Shown here in pieces: positions 12,280 to 22,590 of a stretch of DNA of 49,776 bases. The translations under genes were made by a program, and so were the position numbers. Position 1 is the stretch's first letter. Every line of letters starts with the position of its first letter. Under the pieces are notes generated by a model. It was not told the DNA's origin. It saw only the letters and a list, made by a program, of their open reading frames with translations, and searched no databases. The stretch is from Pseudomonadota bacterium. GTDB taxonomy: Bacteria; Pseudomonadota; Gammaproteobacteria; Burkholderiales; Gallionellaceae. The DNA is taken from the NCBI GenBank assembly GCA_021821945.1, contig JAJZTF010000010.1, forward strand, positions 1 to 49,776, written 5' to 3'.

Positions 12280-13101
12280 TCAGATGCCGCGCAGCAGTTC
12301 GTTGATGCCGACCTTGGAGAGGGTCTTTGCATCGACCTTCTTCACGATCACCGCGCAATAAAGGCTGTATTTTCCGTCGGCAGAGGGCAGGCTGCCGCTC
12401 ACGACGACCGACCCCGCAGGCACCCGGCCATAGATGATCTCGCCGGTTTCGCGGTCGTATATCTTTGTGCTCTGTCCGATGAACACGCCCATCGAGACCA
12501 CCACGTTGTCCTCGACGATCACGCCTTCCACGATTTCGGACCTGGCGCCGATGAAGCAGTTGTCGCCGATGATGGTGGGATTGGCCTGCACGGGTTCAAG
12601 CACGCCGCCGATCCCCACGCCACCCGAAAGATGCACGTTCTTGCCGATCTGCGCGCAGGAACCCACGGTCGCCCAGGTGTCGACCATCGTGCCTTCATCG
12701 ACATAGGCGCCGATGTTCACATAAGAGGGCATCAAAACCACGTTCTTCGCGATATAAGCGCCCTTCCGCGCTGCTGCGGGTGGCACCACGCGGAAGCCGC
12801 CCTCGCGGAAGTCGCGGCTGTTGTAATCGGCGAACTTGGAAGGCACCTTGTCGTAGTAGTTGGTGAAGCCGCCCTTGATGAAGGCGTTGTCTTCGAGACG
12901 GAACGAGAGCAGCACCGCCTTTTTGAGCCACTGGTGCGTGACCCAGTTGCCATCGACCTTCTCGGCAACGCGCAGCTTTCCCTTGTCCAGCTGCTCTAGC
13001 ACGGTGCCGACGGCTTCCTTCAATTGTGCATCCGCATTGCGCGGTGTGATTTCGGCGCGCCTTTCAAAGGCGGATTCGATGATTTGCTGTAACTGATCCA
13101 T
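12280..13101 (-). CDS. dapD: Tetrahydrodipicolinate N-succinyltransferase
   Basis: A 273-residue trimeric enzyme that transfers succinate from succinyl-CoA to tetrahydrodipicolinate, opening the succinylase branch of diaminopimelate synthesis. The central part is a left-handed beta-helix made of hexapeptide repeats ([19 protein letters not shown], then [18 protein letters not shown]). N- and C-terminal parts and length match the family. Ribosome site AGGAAA precedes the ATG. It starts 18 bases after dapC, so the two are probably co-transcribed. Confidence 0.97.
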   Translation of the reverse strand: MDQLQQIIESAFERRAEITPRNADAQLKEAVGTVLEQLDKGKLRVAEKVDGNWVTHQWLKKAVLLSFRLEDNAFIKGGFTNYYDKVPSKFADYNSRDFREGGFRVVPPAAARKGAYIAKNVVLMPSYVNIGAYVDEGTMVDTWATVGSCAQIGKNVHLSGGVGIGGVLEPVQANPTIIGDNCFIGARSEIVEGVIVEDNVVVSMGVFIGQSTKIYDRETGEIIYGRVPAGSVVVSGSLPSADGKYSLYCAVIVKKVDAKTLSKVGINELLRGI

Positions 13102-13119
13102 TTTATTTCCTGTTTTAGT

Positions 13120-14310
13120 TTAAGACTGGCTGCGGCAGCATGCTGCGATCCTTGTTGCGGCCTCAAGGGTTTCATCCATGCCGGCTACGAGCGCCAAGCG
13201 CACGAAATTCTCCCCGGGATTGATGCCCTGCGAGCTTCTTGCAAGAAAGCTTCCCGGCAGCACGGTCACATTATAATCGCGATAAAGATCGAGCGCGAAG
13301 GCGGTGTCCGGGACCGGGGTCCTTGCCCAGAAATAGAATCCCGCATCGGGCATGGAGACCGGCAGGGCATCCTTGAGTATCTCGCTCACGCGGCTGAACT
13401 TTTCCGCATAAAGGCGGCGGTTCTCTGCAACATGCTCCTCGTCGTTCCATGCGGCGATGCTTGCCGCCTGTATCGCCGGGTTCATCGCCGAGCCGTGGTA
13501 GGTGCGGTAGAGCGCGAATTTCTCGATCACCCTCGCATCGCCTGCGACGAAGCCCGAGCGCATGCCCGGCACGTTGGAGCGTTTTGAAAGACTGGAGAAG
13601 ACCACGAGGTTGCGGTAGTCCGGTCTTCCGAGTTCATGCGCCGCCTGAAGCGCGCCTAGAGGGGCATCTCCTGCGTAGATCTCGGAATAGCATTCATCCG
13701 ACGCGATCGCGAAGCCATAGGCATCCGACATCTCGAAAAGCATCTTCCATTCTGCAAGCGGCATCACCTTGCCTGTCGGGTTTCCGGGCGAGCACACATA
13801 GACCAGCTGGGTGCGATTCCAGACATCCTCCTTCAACTGATGGAAGTTGAGCGCAAAGTTGTCATCGGGCAGCGTGTTGAGAAAATGCGGGGTTGCGCCG
13901 GCGAGCAGGGCCGCTCCTTCGTAGATCTGATAGAAGGGATTGGGGCAGACGACGGCAGGATCCTCTTTTGTCCTGTCGATCACAGTCTGCGCGAATGAAA
14001 AGAGTGCCTCGCGGCTGCCGTTGACCGGCAGCACCTGCGTCTTCGGATCCGGCCTCGGGATGCCGTAGCGCCTTTCGAGCCAGTCCGCAATCGCGCTGCG
14101 CAGCGCGTCGGATCCTGTAGTTGTGGGATAATTCGCAAGCCCACCGAGGTTTTTTATCAGGGCATCCAGTATGAACTGCGGCGTCGCGTGCTTGGGCTCG
14201 CCTATGGAAAGGCTGATAGGCTTCAAGCCCGGGTTCGGTTTGACGTCCCTGAACAGGCTGGCCAGTTTCTGGAAAGGGTAGGGCTGGAGGCGAGAGAGAT
14301 CTGGATTCAT
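13120..14310 (-). CDS. dapC: Succinyldiaminopimelate aminotransferase
   Basis: A 396-residue fold-type I PLP aminotransferase converting N-succinyl-2-amino-6-ketopimelate to succinyl-LL-diaminopimelate with glutamate. The PLP lysine lies in SSLSKRSNVPGMRSGF; the substrate/cofactor region SPGNPTGKVM and ASDECYSEIY are clear. Its position directly before dapD supports DapC rather than a generic aspartate aminotransferase. I start at ATG 14310 (MNPDLSRLQPYPFQKL); the frame extends to 14394 but that part overlaps the promoter and the start of the divergent permease gene. Confidence 0.94.
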   Translation of the reverse strand: MNPDLSRLQPYPFQKLASLFRDVKPNPGLKPISLSIGEPKHATPQFILDALIKNLGGLANYPTTTGSDALRSAIADWLERRYGIPRPDPKTQVLPVNGSREALFSFAQTVIDRTKEDPAVVCPNPFYQIYEGAALLAGATPHFLNTLPDDNFALNFHQLKEDVWNRTQLVYVCSPGNPTGKVMPLAEWKMLFEMSDAYGFAIASDECYSEIYAGDAPLGALQAAHELGRPDYRNLVVFSSLSKRSNVPGMRSGFVAGDARVIEKFALYRTYHGSAMNPAIQAASIAAWNDEEHVAENRRLYAEKFSRVSEILKDALPVSMPDAGFYFWARTPVPDTAFALDLYRDYNVTVLPGSFLARSSQGINPGENFVRLALVAGMDETLEAATRIAACCRSQS

Positions 14311-14338
14311 TGCGTCGGATTGTCTTGAAACAGGGGCC

Positions 14339-14366
14339 ATTATAAAGGGCGAAGCGGTGTCATCAA
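14339..14366 (-). promoter_or_regulatory. sigma70-like promoter for dapC-dapD
   Basis: On the minus strand TTGATG (14366-14361), a 16-base spacer and a perfect TATAAT (14344-14339) predict transcription start near 14332, about 22 bases before dapC. The -35 lies inside the first codons of the divergent permease gene. Confidence 0.6.
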
Positions 14367-15268
14367 AACAAAATATCATGCCGATCGCGGGCATCCTGAG
14401 CGGCGCCCTGGTGTGGGGGCTGATATGGTATCCCTACCGCGTGCTGCAGGCGGCCGGTATCACAGGCCCAGAATCCACGCTTGCCACCTATCTCATTGCG
14501 ATGCTTTCAGGTTCATTCATGCTTCCCCGCGTCCTCAAGGAACTGCCCAAGGCGGGATGGTGGGGCGGATTGCTTGTGCTCTCGGCTGGCTGGGCGAACT
14601 TCGGCTATGTGCTCGCTATGCTGCATGGCGAGGTGATGCGCGTGCTGCTGCTCTTCTACCTTGCCCCCGTCTGGACCGTTTTATTTTCCTACTGGATGCT
14701 GGATGAGCGCCTGAACCGCTACGGTTATTCGGTGATCGCGCTGTCCTTGTGCGGCGCATTCATCATGCTGTGGGAGCCTAAACTGGGCATGCCGTTTCCC
14801 AGAAACCTTTCCGAATGGATAGGCATGTCGGCGGGCATGGGATTTGCGCTGTCTAACGTGGTCTCGCGTCGCGCGATGCATCTCAGCGTCGAGACGAAAT
14901 CGGTGAGCATCTGGTTCGGCACGGCCTTGCTCACCGCGCCTCTTATAGGGTGGCAGGGAGGCTTCGGGCTGTTGCATGCCGACCTGGTTTCTTGGGTCGT
15001 GCTCGGTTTGCTGGGGGTGACGCTGTGCGCTTGTAGCTTTGCCGTTCAATACGGCGTGACTCATATGCCGGCCAATCGCGCGACATTGCTTTTTCTCTTT
15101 GAACTCGTGGTTGCGGCCATCGCATCCTATTTCCTGGTGGGAGAAAAAATGGGAATGCGTGAATGGGCCGGTGCTGTGCTGATCGTTTTAGCAAGCCTGC
15201 TTTCCGGAAGGCTCTATGCGGAGGAATCCGGGACAGGTAAGCCTGCCGGCCCCGAAAAATACCTGTAG
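14357..15268 (+). CDS. EamA/DMT-family permease
   Basis: A 303-residue inner-membrane protein with about ten predicted hydrophobic helices arranged as two repeats, as in the drug/metabolite transporter superfamily. The second repeat ends with NRATLLFLFELVVAAIASYFLVGEKM, the usual EamA pattern. The substrate cannot be told; amino acid or metabolite export is common in the family. The start is GTG 14357 (an AAGGGCGAAG stretch precedes it) or ATG 14378. It diverges from dapC with 46 bases between, and its last 55 bases overlap the 3' end of the convergent diguanylate cyclase gene. Confidence 0.88.
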   Translation: MSSKQNIMPIAGILSGALVWGLIWYPYRVLQAAGITGPESTLATYLIAMLSGSFMLPRVLKELPKAGWWGGLLVLSAGWANFGYVLAMLHGEVMRVLLLFYLAPVWTVLFSYWMLDERLNRYGYSVIALSLCGAFIMLWEPKLGMPFPRNLSEWIGMSAGMGFALSNVVSRRAMHLSVETKSVSIWFGTALLTAPLIGWQGGFGLLHADLVSWVVLGLLGVTLCACSFAVQYGVTHMPANRATLLFLFELVVAAIASYFLVGEKMGMREWAGAVLIVLASLLSGRLYAEESGTGKPAGPEKYL

Positions 15269-16923
15269 GTGTTTCTTCCTGCCTCCTTGGCTCGGTACAT
15301 GGCCTGGTCGGCGGAGTTGATCAGGGTCGTGATCTCCTTTGCGTCAAGAGGATAGAATGCGATGCCGATGCTGGCTGAAACGTGATATCCGGTTTCGTCG
15401 TTGACGAAGTAGAAAGGCCTCGTCAGCCTGTTCACGATTTCGCTTGCGATGCGCCGGGTCTGCTGGGGATCTTCAAGCTCAGGCAGGATGATGGCGAACT
15501 CGTCCCCGCCTAGGCGCGCGACGGTGTCCGTATCGCGCACGCAGCCTGATATCCGCTGGCCCGCTTCCATGAGGAGCGCATCGCCGGTGGCATGTCCTAG
15601 CTTGTCATTGATGGCCTTGAAATGATCGAGATCGATATAGAACAGCGCAAGCGGCAGCTTTTTGCGGTCCGCGATCTTGATGGCCATGGCCAGCCTGTCC
15701 TGAAACAGGCGCCTGTTGGGCAGGTTGGTCAGAGGGTCGTAGTTGGCCTGCCAGTATATCAGCTCGTCCTTCTGCTTCTTCTCGGTGATGTCGGAAAATT
15801 GCGCAACATACCTGTAGACGCTGCCGTCATCGTTGCGAAGGGCGATGATGTTGGCAAACTTTGCATAGAGCGAGCCGTCGCGCCGTTTGTCCCAGAGTTC
15901 GCCCTGCCAGTGGTTTTCATCCCTGATCTTTTGCCACATCTGCTGGTAGAACTTTTCATCGTGCAGGCCGGACTTCATGATCCTTGGATTCTTGCCTATC
16001 ACCTCTTCAGGTTGGTAGCCGGTCAGCCGGGTGAATGCAGGATTGACATCCGTGATCAGGTTGTTCTCATCTGTCACGATGATCGCGTCCGCATTCGATT
16101 CATAGATGGATTTCGCAAGCCTCATCGACTGCTCGGAATTGAAAAGCGCTTCGGACATGCGGTTGAAGGTGCCTGTGAGCACGCCCACCTCATCCCGGTT
16201 CTTGTTTTCCTTGACCGGCACGAACTGCGCGGTGCTGCCGGTCTTTTTGATGACCTCCATGGATGACTTGAGGCTGGTGAGCGGGCGTATCAGCCGGCGT
16301 ATCAGCCGCCGGGTCGAAAAATACATCGTCAGCTGCAGGAACAATTGACCAATCCAGAGTTCCAGCCTGGTTTTCCTGATCGCGTCGAAGTCAGCGGTCA
16401 TGTCTATGGTGATGCTGGCAGCGCCATTCACCGATCCCGGTTGCACGTGATGGCAGGAAAGGCAGTTGGTGCCGCGAAAATTCGTGCTGGTGAGGAAGGG
16501 CACGACGGTGCGCAGCGAGGATGAACCGCGGTCCAGCCTGAACTGGGTCTGTTTGGTGGCGATCGCGAGATTGTCCATCTCGTCCACCGCCTGCTCTTCC
16601 GGCAGGCCTTTGCCGAACTGATCCTGAACCTGCTTTGCGCGTATGATGCGGACTTCCTTCATGCGTTCCGAGTCGCGCATCTTCCTGATGAACAGCTTGC
16701 GGTTTTCGGGATTCGAGATCATGCCGGTCACCATCAGCATGTTCATGCCGTTGATGATGCCGTCTGCAGATATGACGGCGCGCCTTTTTGCGCCATCCAG
16801 CACTTCTGCCTTGAAGTTCTGGATCACCCAGACATGGGCCAACGACAGGACGATGGCCAGCATCAGCTGAATGGGGATGTTCAGCTTAGTTGCGAGGTCC
16901 AGGGAGCGCCACCAGTTCTTCAT
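15214..16923 (-). CDS. Diguanylate cyclase with haem-motif sensor and PAS domain
   Basis: A 569-residue membrane protein. A first membrane helix (about 19-36) and a second (about 189-202) bracket a periplasmic region with a c-type haem motif, CLSCH, at residues 154-158, as in DUF3365/Tll0287-like sensor domains. Then come a HAMP-like linker (about 203-260), a PAS domain (about 270-385, ending FSDITEKK) and a GGDEF domain. GGDEF itself (472-476) is intact and the inhibitory I-site RDTD (463-466) stands five residues before it, so it should make cyclic di-GMP and be product-inhibited. It probably converts a periplasmic redox or gas signal into cyclic di-GMP, an inference from the haem motif. 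No EAL domain is fused. It overlaps the DMT permease gene tail to tail. Confidence 0.92.
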   Translation of the reverse strand: MKNWWRSLDLATKLNIPIQLMLAIVLSLAHVWVIQNFKAEVLDGAKRRAVISADGIINGMNMLMVTGMISNPENRKLFIRKMRDSERMKEVRIIRAKQVQDQFGKGLPEEQAVDEMDNLAIATKQTQFRLDRGSSSLRTVVPFLTSTNFRGTNCLSCHHVQPGSVNGAASITIDMTADFDAIRKTRLELWIGQLFLQLTMYFSTRRLIRRLIRPLTSLKSSMEVIKKTGSTAQFVPVKENKNRDEVGVLTGTFNRMSEALFNSEQSMRLAKSIYESNADAIIVTDENNLITDVNPAFTRLTGYQPEEVIGKNPRIMKSGLHDEKFYQQMWQKIRDENHWQGELWDKRRDGSLYAKFANIIALRNDDGSVYRYVAQFSDITEKKQKDELIYWQANYDPLTNLPNRRLFQDRLAMAIKIADRKKLPLALFYIDLDHFKAINDKLGHATGDALLMEAGQRISGCVRDTDTVARLGGDEFAIILPELEDPQQTRRIASEIVNRLTRPFYFVNDETGYHVSASIGIAFYPLDAKEITTLINSADQAMYRAKEAGRNTYRYFSGPAGLPVPDSSA

Positions 16924-16991
16924 TGCATCAGTTCGGCCAACAGAACGGCGAATGATACCTCATTTGCAGCATGGCCAAAACCTGAATCGGA

Positions 16992-18041
16992 TTATGCCAC
17001 GGTGACGGCAGGCGACATGTATGCGTCCTGTATTGCGTTCAGCAGTTGAATGCCTTCCTTCATCGGCTTCTGGAAGGCCTTCCTGCCCGAGATCAGCCCC
17101 ATGCCGCCGGCGCGCTTGTTGATCACCGCAGTGCGCACGGCCTGGTGCAGGTCGTCATGTCCTGATGCTCCGCCCGAGTTGATCATGCCCACGCGCCCCA
17201 TGTAACAGTTTGCAACCTGATAGCGCACGAGGTCTATCGGATGATCGGATGTCAGGGAGGAATAGACCTTTTCGCTGGTCTTGCCGAACTTGATCGCCTT
17301 GTAGCCGCCGTTGTTCTCGGCCATCTTCTGCTTGATGATGTCGGCATTGATGGTGGCCGCAAGGTGATTGGCCTGGCCCGTGAGGTCTGCTGACAGATGG
17401 TAGTCGATGCCGTCCTGCTTGAATGCCGGATTCCTGAGATAGGCCCAGAGTATGGTCGCCAAGCCCAGTTCGTGCGCATGTTCGAACGCTTCGGAGACTT
17501 CCTGTATCTGGCGTCTGGACTGTTCGGAGCCATAAAACACGGTCGCGCCGACTGCGGCGGCACCCAAGTCGAATGCCTGGTCGACGCTCGCAAAAAGCGT
17601 CTGATCGTATTTGTTGGGGTAGGTCAGCAGTTCGTTGTGATTGATCTTCACGATGAAGGGGATCCTGTGCGCATAGCGTCTTGAGACCGATGAGAGCACG
17701 CCCAGCGTCGAGGCCACGCCATTGCATCCCCCCTCTATCGCAAGTCTTACGATGTTTTCCGGATCGAAGTACATCGGATTGGGCGCGAAAGAGGCGCCGC
17801 CCGAATGCTCCACTCCCTGGTCGACCGGCAGAAGGGAGAGATATCCCGTGTCGGCCAGCCTGCCGTGGCCGAACAGCCTTTGCAGGCTGCACAACACGGA
17901 GGGCTTCCTGTCCTTGATCGACACCACCCGGTCCAGATAATCCGGCCCGGGAAGGTGCAGCGTTTCTCCGGGTATGCCGATGCAGCGGTGGTTCAGGAGG
18001 TATTCAGCCTCGTCAGCCAGCAGTTGCACGATATCGGTCAT
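16992..18041 (-). CDS. Class I fructose-bisphosphate aldolase, DhnA/FbaB type
   Basis: A 349-residue cytoplasmic aldolase that interconverts fructose 1,6-bisphosphate with dihydroxyacetone phosphate and glyceraldehyde 3-phosphate through a Schiff base. It is the archaeal/DhnA-like class I form: [14 protein letters not shown] near residue 80, [13 protein letters not shown], the lysine region [12 protein letters not shown] and the phosphate loop [11 protein letters not shown] start at ATG 18041 ([16 protein letters not shown]), with GGAG about 12 bases upstream; an in-frame ATG at 18089 would add 16 residues. It starts 160 bases from divergent purT. It may act in gluconeogenesis or carbon fixation. 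Confidence 0.93.
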   Translation of the reverse strand: MTDIVQLLADEAEYLLNHRCIGIPGETLHLPGPDYLDRVVSIKDRKPSVLCSLQRLFGHGRLADTGYLSLLPVDQGVEHSGGASFAPNPMYFDPENIVRLAIEGGCNGVASTLGVLSSVSRRYAHRIPFIVKINHNELLTYPNKYDQTLFASVDQAFDLGAAAVGATVFYGSEQSRRQIQEVSEAFEHAHELGLATILWAYLRNPAFKQDGIDYHLSADLTGQANHLAATINADIIKQKMAENNGGYKAIKFGKTSEKVYSSLTSDHPIDLVRYQVANCYMGRVGMINSGGASGHDDLHQAVRTAVINKRAGGMGLISGRKAFQKPMKEGIQLLNAIQDAYMSPAVTVA

Positions 18042-18165
18042 GTCGGCGCTCCAGGAGTTCTGGCCATATTCAAACCCAAATCGGCGCACAAGCCATTAGG
18101 CGGGGGCTGATTTTTTCTAGGGCGATTCCGATTTTCTTTTCGGCATGTGCGTTAAGGCCGGCGTG

Positions 18166-18171
18166 TATAAT
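18166..18171 (+). promoter_or_regulatory. -10 box for purT
   Basis: A perfect TATAAT ends 30 bases before ATG 18202. No matching -35 is found 16-18 bases upstream (GCATGT at 17), although an AT-rich stretch (ATTTTCTTTT) precedes it. Likely but weakly supported. Confidence 0.45.
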
Positions 18172-18201
18172 TTCATCCGGTTTATTACGAGGTTCTGAAA
18201 A

Positions 18202-19401
18202 ATGTCTGTAATCGGCACACCATTGAGCGCCACCGCCACCCGCGTCATGCTGCTGGGTTCGGGGGAACTGGGCAAGGAAGTCATCATCGCGCTGCAGCGC
18301 CTGGGCATCGAAACCATCGCGGTTGACCGCTATCCGGATGCGCCCGGACACCAGGTCGCCCATCGTTCTCATGTCATCAACATGGCCGACGGAGAGGCGT
18401 TGCGGGCGTTGATAGAAAAGGAAAAACCGGATTTGATCGTTCCCGAGATCGAAGCCATCGCAACCGACATGCTGGGAAAGATCGAAGGCGAAAAGATCGC
18501 CAGGGTGATCCCGACCGCCCGCGCAACCCAGCTCACGATGAACCGTGAAGGCATACGCAGGCTCGCCGCAGAGACGCTGGGGCTTCCCACATCACCCTAT
18601 CGTTTTGCAGACAGCCTCGATGAGATGCGCGCAGCCATCGATGAGATCGGCTATCCCTGCATCATAAAGCCCGTGATGTCGTCATCCGGCAAGGGACAGT
18701 CCAAGGTCGACGGTCCGTCGGAGGTGGAAGCCGCATGGAATTATGCCGCAAGCGGCAGCCGGGTGAACCAGGGAAGGGTGATCGTCGAAGGCATGATCCA
18801 TTTCGAGTATGAGATCACGCAGCTCACCGTTCGCGCGATGGGCAGGGACGGCAAGGTGGAGACGCACTTCTGCGAGCCCATAGGCCATGTTCAGGTGCAC
18901 GGCGATTATGTCGAGAGCTGGCAGCCGCAAGGAATGACCCCGCTTGCGTTGCAGCGCGCGCGGGACATCGCGGCAAGGGTGACCGAAAATCTTGGCGGGC
19001 TCGGGCTTTTTGGCGTCGAGCTCTTCGTCAGGGGGGATGAGGTCTGGTTCTCCGAGGTCAGCCCTCGCCCGCACGACACGGGCATGGTCACGATGTGCTC
19101 CCAGGCCCAGAACGAATTCGAACTGCATGCGCGCGCGATACTCGGGCTTCCGGTGAACACAGAGCTGCGCGAGCCCGGGGCATCCGCCGTGATCTACGGG
19201 CAGCTCGAAGAAAAGGGCATCGCCTTCGAGGGAGTGGATGAGGCCTTGCGCGTGCCCAACAGCGACATCAGGCTGTTCGGCAAGCCCGAGTCATTCCCGC
19301 GCCGCCGCATGGGAGTTGCGCTTGCAACGGGCAGGGATACTGATGAGGCGAGATCGCGGGCCAAGCTTGCCGCAAGCCTCGTCAGGCCAGTGAAACCATG
19401 A
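18202..19401 (+). CDS. purT: Formate-dependent GAR transformylase
   Basis: A 399-residue ATP-grasp enzyme (phosphoribosylglycinamide formyltransferase 2) that formylates GAR from formate and ATP, an alternative to the folate-dependent PurN step of purine synthesis. Visible are the N-terminal nucleotide fold ([20 protein letters not shown]), the ATP-grasp loop [14 protein letters not shown] and the Mg/ATP-binding [13 protein letters not shown]. Length is normal. It heads a purT-VOC-zapE series with 4-base overlaps between all members. Confidence 0.96.
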   Translation: MSVIGTPLSATATRVMLLGSGELGKEVIIALQRLGIETIAVDRYPDAPGHQVAHRSHVINMADGEALRALIEKEKPDLIVPEIEAIATDMLGKIEGEKIARVIPTARATQLTMNREGIRRLAAETLGLPTSPYRFADSLDEMRAAIDEIGYPCIIKPVMSSSGKGQSKVDGPSEVEAAWNYAASGSRVNQGRVIVEGMIHFEYEITQLTVRAMGRDGKVETHFCEPIGHVQVHGDYVESWQPQGMTPLALQRARDIAARVTENLGGLGLFGVELFVRGDEVWFSEVSPRPHDTGMVTMCSQAQNEFELHARAILGLPVNTELREPGASAVIYGQLEEKGIAFEGVDEALRVPNSDIRLFGKPESFPRRRMGVALATGRDTDEARSRAKLAASLVRPVKP

Positions 19402-19763
19402 TCGCAGGCATACATCACGCAAGTTTTCTCACGGATGATCTGGACAGGGCGCGCGCCTTCTATGAAGGCGTTCTGGGCTTGCGGATAAACCCGGATCGCC
19501 CGTCGATGGGTTTCGAAGGCGTGTGGTATGACGCAGGAAGCCAGCAGATACACCTGATGGCGCTGCCAGGTGTGGAAAGGGGGCTCGAGCGCCCGGCACA
19601 TGGCGGGCGCGACCGCCATGTCGCGCTCAGAGTCTCGGACATGCAGATGCTGATCACCCGGCTCGATGAAGCGGGGATTCCCTACAGTTTGAGCCGGTCC
19701 GGCAGAAGCGCGCTTTTCTGCCGCGACCCGGACCAGAATGCGCTGGAATTCATCGCGGATTGA
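19398..19763 (+). CDS. VOC (glyoxalase/bleomycin resistance) family protein
   Basis: A 121-residue protein of the vicinal oxygen chelate fold, with two beta-alpha-beta-beta-beta modules. Candidate metal ligands are in the usual places: His in [15 protein letters not shown], His in QQIHLMAL, His in [10 protein letters not shown] and Glu in DQNALEFI. The family includes glyoxalase I, dioxygenases and resistance proteins; the substrate is not predictable. It overlaps purT by ATGA and zapE by TTGA, so its translation is coupled to both. Confidence 0.88.
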   Translation: MIAGIHHASFLTDDLDRARAFYEGVLGLRINPDRPSMGFEGVWYDAGSQQIHLMALPGVERGLERPAHGGRDRHVALRVSDMQMLITRLDEAGIPYSLSRSGRSALFCRDPDQNALEFIAD

Positions 19764-20854
19764 TCGTGCAGCAGTGCTCCCCAAGGATCTGGTACAAAGA
19801 GACCTCCGAGAAAGCCGGCTTCATCAGCGATGATGCGCAGGAAATGGCCATCGGCGAGCTGGAAGCGCTCTGGCAGCAGCTTGTCGAATTCAAGAAGAGG
19901 CGCGAAGGGTTCCTGGGGCGCAGCCTGCTAAGCCCCGGGGTGCCAAAGGGGCTATACATCTGGGGAGGGGTGGGAAGAGGAAAGACATTCCTGATGGATG
20001 GATTCTATCAATGCGTGCCATATCGCAGAAAACGCCGGTTGCACTTTCACCAGTTCATGTCCCAGGTGCATGCAGAGATGAAGCGGCATTCGGACCTTGC
20101 CGACCCTCTGATGGCGGTCGCTCACGACATGGCGGATGAGGTCAGGCTGCTTTGCCTAGACGAATTCCATGTGGACGACATAGCGGACGCGATGATCCTG
20201 GGGAGGCTTTTGGGCGCCCTTTTCAAGCGGGGTGTGGTGCTGGTGGTCACCTCCAATCAGCATCCCGATGAGCTCTATCCCAACGGCCTGCAGCGGCAGA
20301 ATTTCCTGCCTGCCATCGATCTCTTGAAGCGTGAACTCAAGATATTGCATTTCAATGGCAACCGGGATTACCGCATGCAGCAGATGATGCGGGATCCATT
20401 TTTTTCCGACGCGCCTGAAGACCTTCGTCGCATGGAGGCGATGTATCATCGCCTCACGAAAGGCGACGAGGAGGTTGCTGCGCATTCCATTCCCGTGCTG
20501 CGCGCAACGCGTCGCATCGCGTGGTGCGAATTCGGCAGGATTTGCGGGGGTAATTTCGACCAGTCGGACTACCTCGGGATCGCAAGGCGCTATTCAACGC
20601 TTTTCCTCTCGGGCGTGCCGCGAATGACGAATGACAACAAGGATCAGGCTAAGCGTTTTGTCTGGCTGGTGGACGTGCTGTACGACGAGCGGGTCAAGCT
20701 CGTTGCAAGCTATGCAGCGAACCCCGAAGACCTGTTTGAGGAGCAGGACGATGAATCACGGCGCATCGTCTCGCGCCTTGTGGAGATGCAGACGCGCCGT
20801 TATCTCGGGCATGGTTCGAGGAGCGGGGATGAATCATCTTTCCATGCGCAATGA
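19760..20854 (+). CDS. zapE: Cell division protein ZapE (AFG1-like ATPase)
   Basis: A 364-residue AFG1/ZapE-family P-loop ATPase, reported to act on the Z-ring during division, especially under low oxygen. Walker A is GGVGRGKTF (about 69-77) and Walker B is [38 protein letters not shown] is a hallmark of the family. The start is TTG 19760, overlapping the VOC stop as TTGA, or GTG 19766. Its last 21 bases overlap the convergent cysC gene. Confidence 0.93.
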   Translation: MIVQQCSPRIWYKETSEKAGFISDDAQEMAIGELEALWQQLVEFKKRREGFLGRSLLSPGVPKGLYIWGGVGRGKTFLMDGFYQCVPYRRKRRLHFHQFMSQVHAEMKRHSDLADPLMAVAHDMADEVRLLCLDEFHVDDIADAMILGRLLGALFKRGVVLVVTSNQHPDELYPNGLQRQNFLPAIDLLKRELKILHFNGNRDYRMQQMMRDPFFSDAPEDLRRMEAMYHRLTKGDEEVAAHSIPVLRATRRIAWCEFGRICGGNFDQSDYLGIARRYSTLFLSGVPRMTNDNKDQAKRFVWLVDVLYDERVKLVASYAANPEDLFEEQDDESRRIVSRLVEMQTRRYLGHGSRSGDESSFHAQ

Positions 20855-21433
20855 TGCGATCTGCGAGATCGCCATTCTTGCGGTCTCCTCTATGCTCTGA
20901 CCGCAGCCGTTCACGGTCACTTCGGGCGACAAGGGCGCCTCGTAAGCGCTGTCTATCCCGGTCATGTTGGCCAGCTGGCCGGCCCTGGCTTTCCTGTAGA
21001 GGCCCTTCACATCGCGTGATTCACATACCTCGAGCGGCGTGCTCACATAGACTTCGACAAAATTTCCCTGGCCGACTATGTTTCTGGCCATCTCGCGCTC
21101 CTGACGGAAGGGGGAGATGAAGGCGGTCATCACCACCAGGCCTGCATCCATCATCAGCTTGGAAACTTCGGTGATCCTGCGGATGTTTTCGACGCGGTCC
21201 TCATCCGAGAATCCAAGGTCCCGGCTCAAGCCGCCGCGCACGTTGTCGCCATCGAGTATGTAGGTGCGGTATCCATTTTCGTGCAGGATCACTTCCATCG
21301 CGTTGGCAATGCTGGATTTGCCAGCCCCTGAAAGCCCTGTCAGCCAGATCACCTGGCCTTTGTGCCCGTTGAGCTTTTCACGGTGTTCACGCCTGATGTT
21401 AAGCGCCTGCTGAAAAATGTTCTGTCCGCTCAT
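20834..21433 (-). CDS. cysC: Adenylylsulfate kinase
   Basis: A 199-residue APS kinase that phosphorylates adenosine 5'-phosphosulfate to PAPS. Walker A is GLSGAGKSS; the APS-binding [15 protein letters not shown] and the FISPFRQER region with the conserved serine are intact, as is [19 protein letters not shown]. There is no ATP sulfurylase (cysDN or sat) beside it. Instead it ends a nucleotide-sugar operon, suggesting that PAPS may serve sulfation of a polysaccharide; this is inference, since no sulfotransferase gene is visible. It follows the NDP-sugar transferase gene by 41 bases and overlaps zapE tail to tail. Confidence 0.94.
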   Translation of the reverse strand: MSGQNIFQQALNIRREHREKLNGHKGQVIWLTGLSGAGKSSIANAMEVILHENGYRTYILDGDNVRGGLSRDLGFSDEDRVENIRRITEVSKLMMDAGLVVMTAFISPFRQEREMARNIVGQGNFVEVYVSTPLEVCESRDVKGLYRKARAGQLANMTGIDSAYEAPLSPEVTVNGCGQSIEETARMAISQIASLRMER

Positions 21434-21474
21434 TGCCGCTCCGATCTGTGTGAGTCGATGGATTATACCGGGCT

Positions 21475-22575
21475 TCAGCCGCGCGCATCGCCCCAGTGCA
21501 GGGGAACGTTTTCTTCACCGAGATAGTGCACATCTCCGTTGCGTTTGACGCAATACTGGCTGGAGATGATCATCTCGCTAAGCTGCTGATCGGCGCTGAT
21601 GCGCACATATTCAGAAAGGATGCAGCGTTCGAGGCGGGTGCCTGAGCGTATATGGCTGCCGTGTCCTATCCATGCCGGGCCCACGATGGTGGCCCCCCTT
21701 TCTATCCTGACGTTGGATCCGATATAGACCGGCCCGGTGATGTCGACGCCTTGATCGATGGACGTGTTGAGGCCCGCCCAGACGCCGGGCTGGATTTCCT
21801 TACCGGGCATGCCCATTAGTTCGACTTCGCCGCGCAGCACGCGCTGCGACACTTCCCAGTAATCGGTCAGGCGTCCGATGTCTATCCAGTTGAAATCGCG
21901 GTTCTGTGCAAAGAAGGGGAGCTTCTGATTCACGAGCAGCGGGAAAAGATCGTTGCCGATGTCGAACACTTCCCCGGATGGAACGAGATCCAGCACCTCG
22001 GGTTCGAAGATGTAGATGCCCGTGCTGGCTTGGGTGGACTTGGCTTCATGAGGCTGGGGCTTTTCCTGGAAGGATGCGACCTGCCCGTTCTCGTCGGTCA
22101 CCACCACGCCATAATTCTTGGTCTGCTCGCGCGGCACATCGAGCGTGACCACGCTGGCCAGCGCCCCCTTGCGCTTGTGCTCCATGAGCGCCGATTCGAT
22201 GTCGAGGTCGATGATCGCATCGCCGCATACCACCAGGGTGGTCTCATCGAAGAAGCCGCCGAAATCCTGGATTTTCCTCATCCCGCCCGCAGAACCCATG
22301 GGTTTCGGGACAATCTCACCGTGCTCGCGCAATCCTTCGAACGAATAGCCTATGTTGACCCCCCAGCTGCGGCCGTCGCCGAAATAGCTCTCGATCTGGG
22401 AATGGTTGAAGGCCACGTTGATCATGATGTCCACGACCCCGTGTCTTGCCATGTGCTCGATCAGATATGCCATCACGGGCTTGCCCAGAATGGGGATCAT
22501 GGGCTTGGGCAGATTCTTGGTCAGGGGCCTGATGCGCGTTCCCTGTCCTGCTGCCAGTATCATCCCTTTTGCCAT
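21475..22575 (-). CDS. NDP-sugar pyrophosphorylase with left-handed beta-helix tail
   Basis: A 366-residue nucleotidyltransferase. The N-terminal GT-A-type domain starts with the NTP-binding signature [32 protein letters not shown] holds the metal aspartate. From about residue 255 to the end, hexapeptide repeats ([17 protein letters not shown]) form a left-handed beta-helix. This arrangement is seen in mannose-1-phosphate guanylyltransferases and glucose-1-phosphate transferases, and the substrate cannot be decided by eye. It lies 15 bases after rfbC in the sugar operon; a phosphohexomutase lies far away at 40389-41792. Confidence 0.88.
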   Translation of the reverse strand: MAKGMILAAGQGTRIRPLTKNLPKPMIPILGKPVMAYLIEHMARHGVVDIMINVAFNHSQIESYFGDGRSWGVNIGYSFEGLREHGEIVPKPMGSAGGMRKIQDFGGFFDETTLVVCGDAIIDLDIESALMEHKRKGALASVVTLDVPREQTKNYGVVVTDENGQVASFQEKPQPHEAKSTQASTGIYIFEPEVLDLVPSGEVFDIGNDLFPLLVNQKLPFFAQNRDFNWIDIGRLTDYWEVSQRVLRGEVELMGMPGKEIQPGVWAGLNTSIDQGVDITGPVYIGSNVRIERGATIVGPAWIGHGSHIRSGTRLERCILSEYVRISADQQLSEMIISSQYCVKRNGDVHYLGEENVPLHWGDARG

Positions 22576-22590
22576 TTCCTTCCTTTCAAA

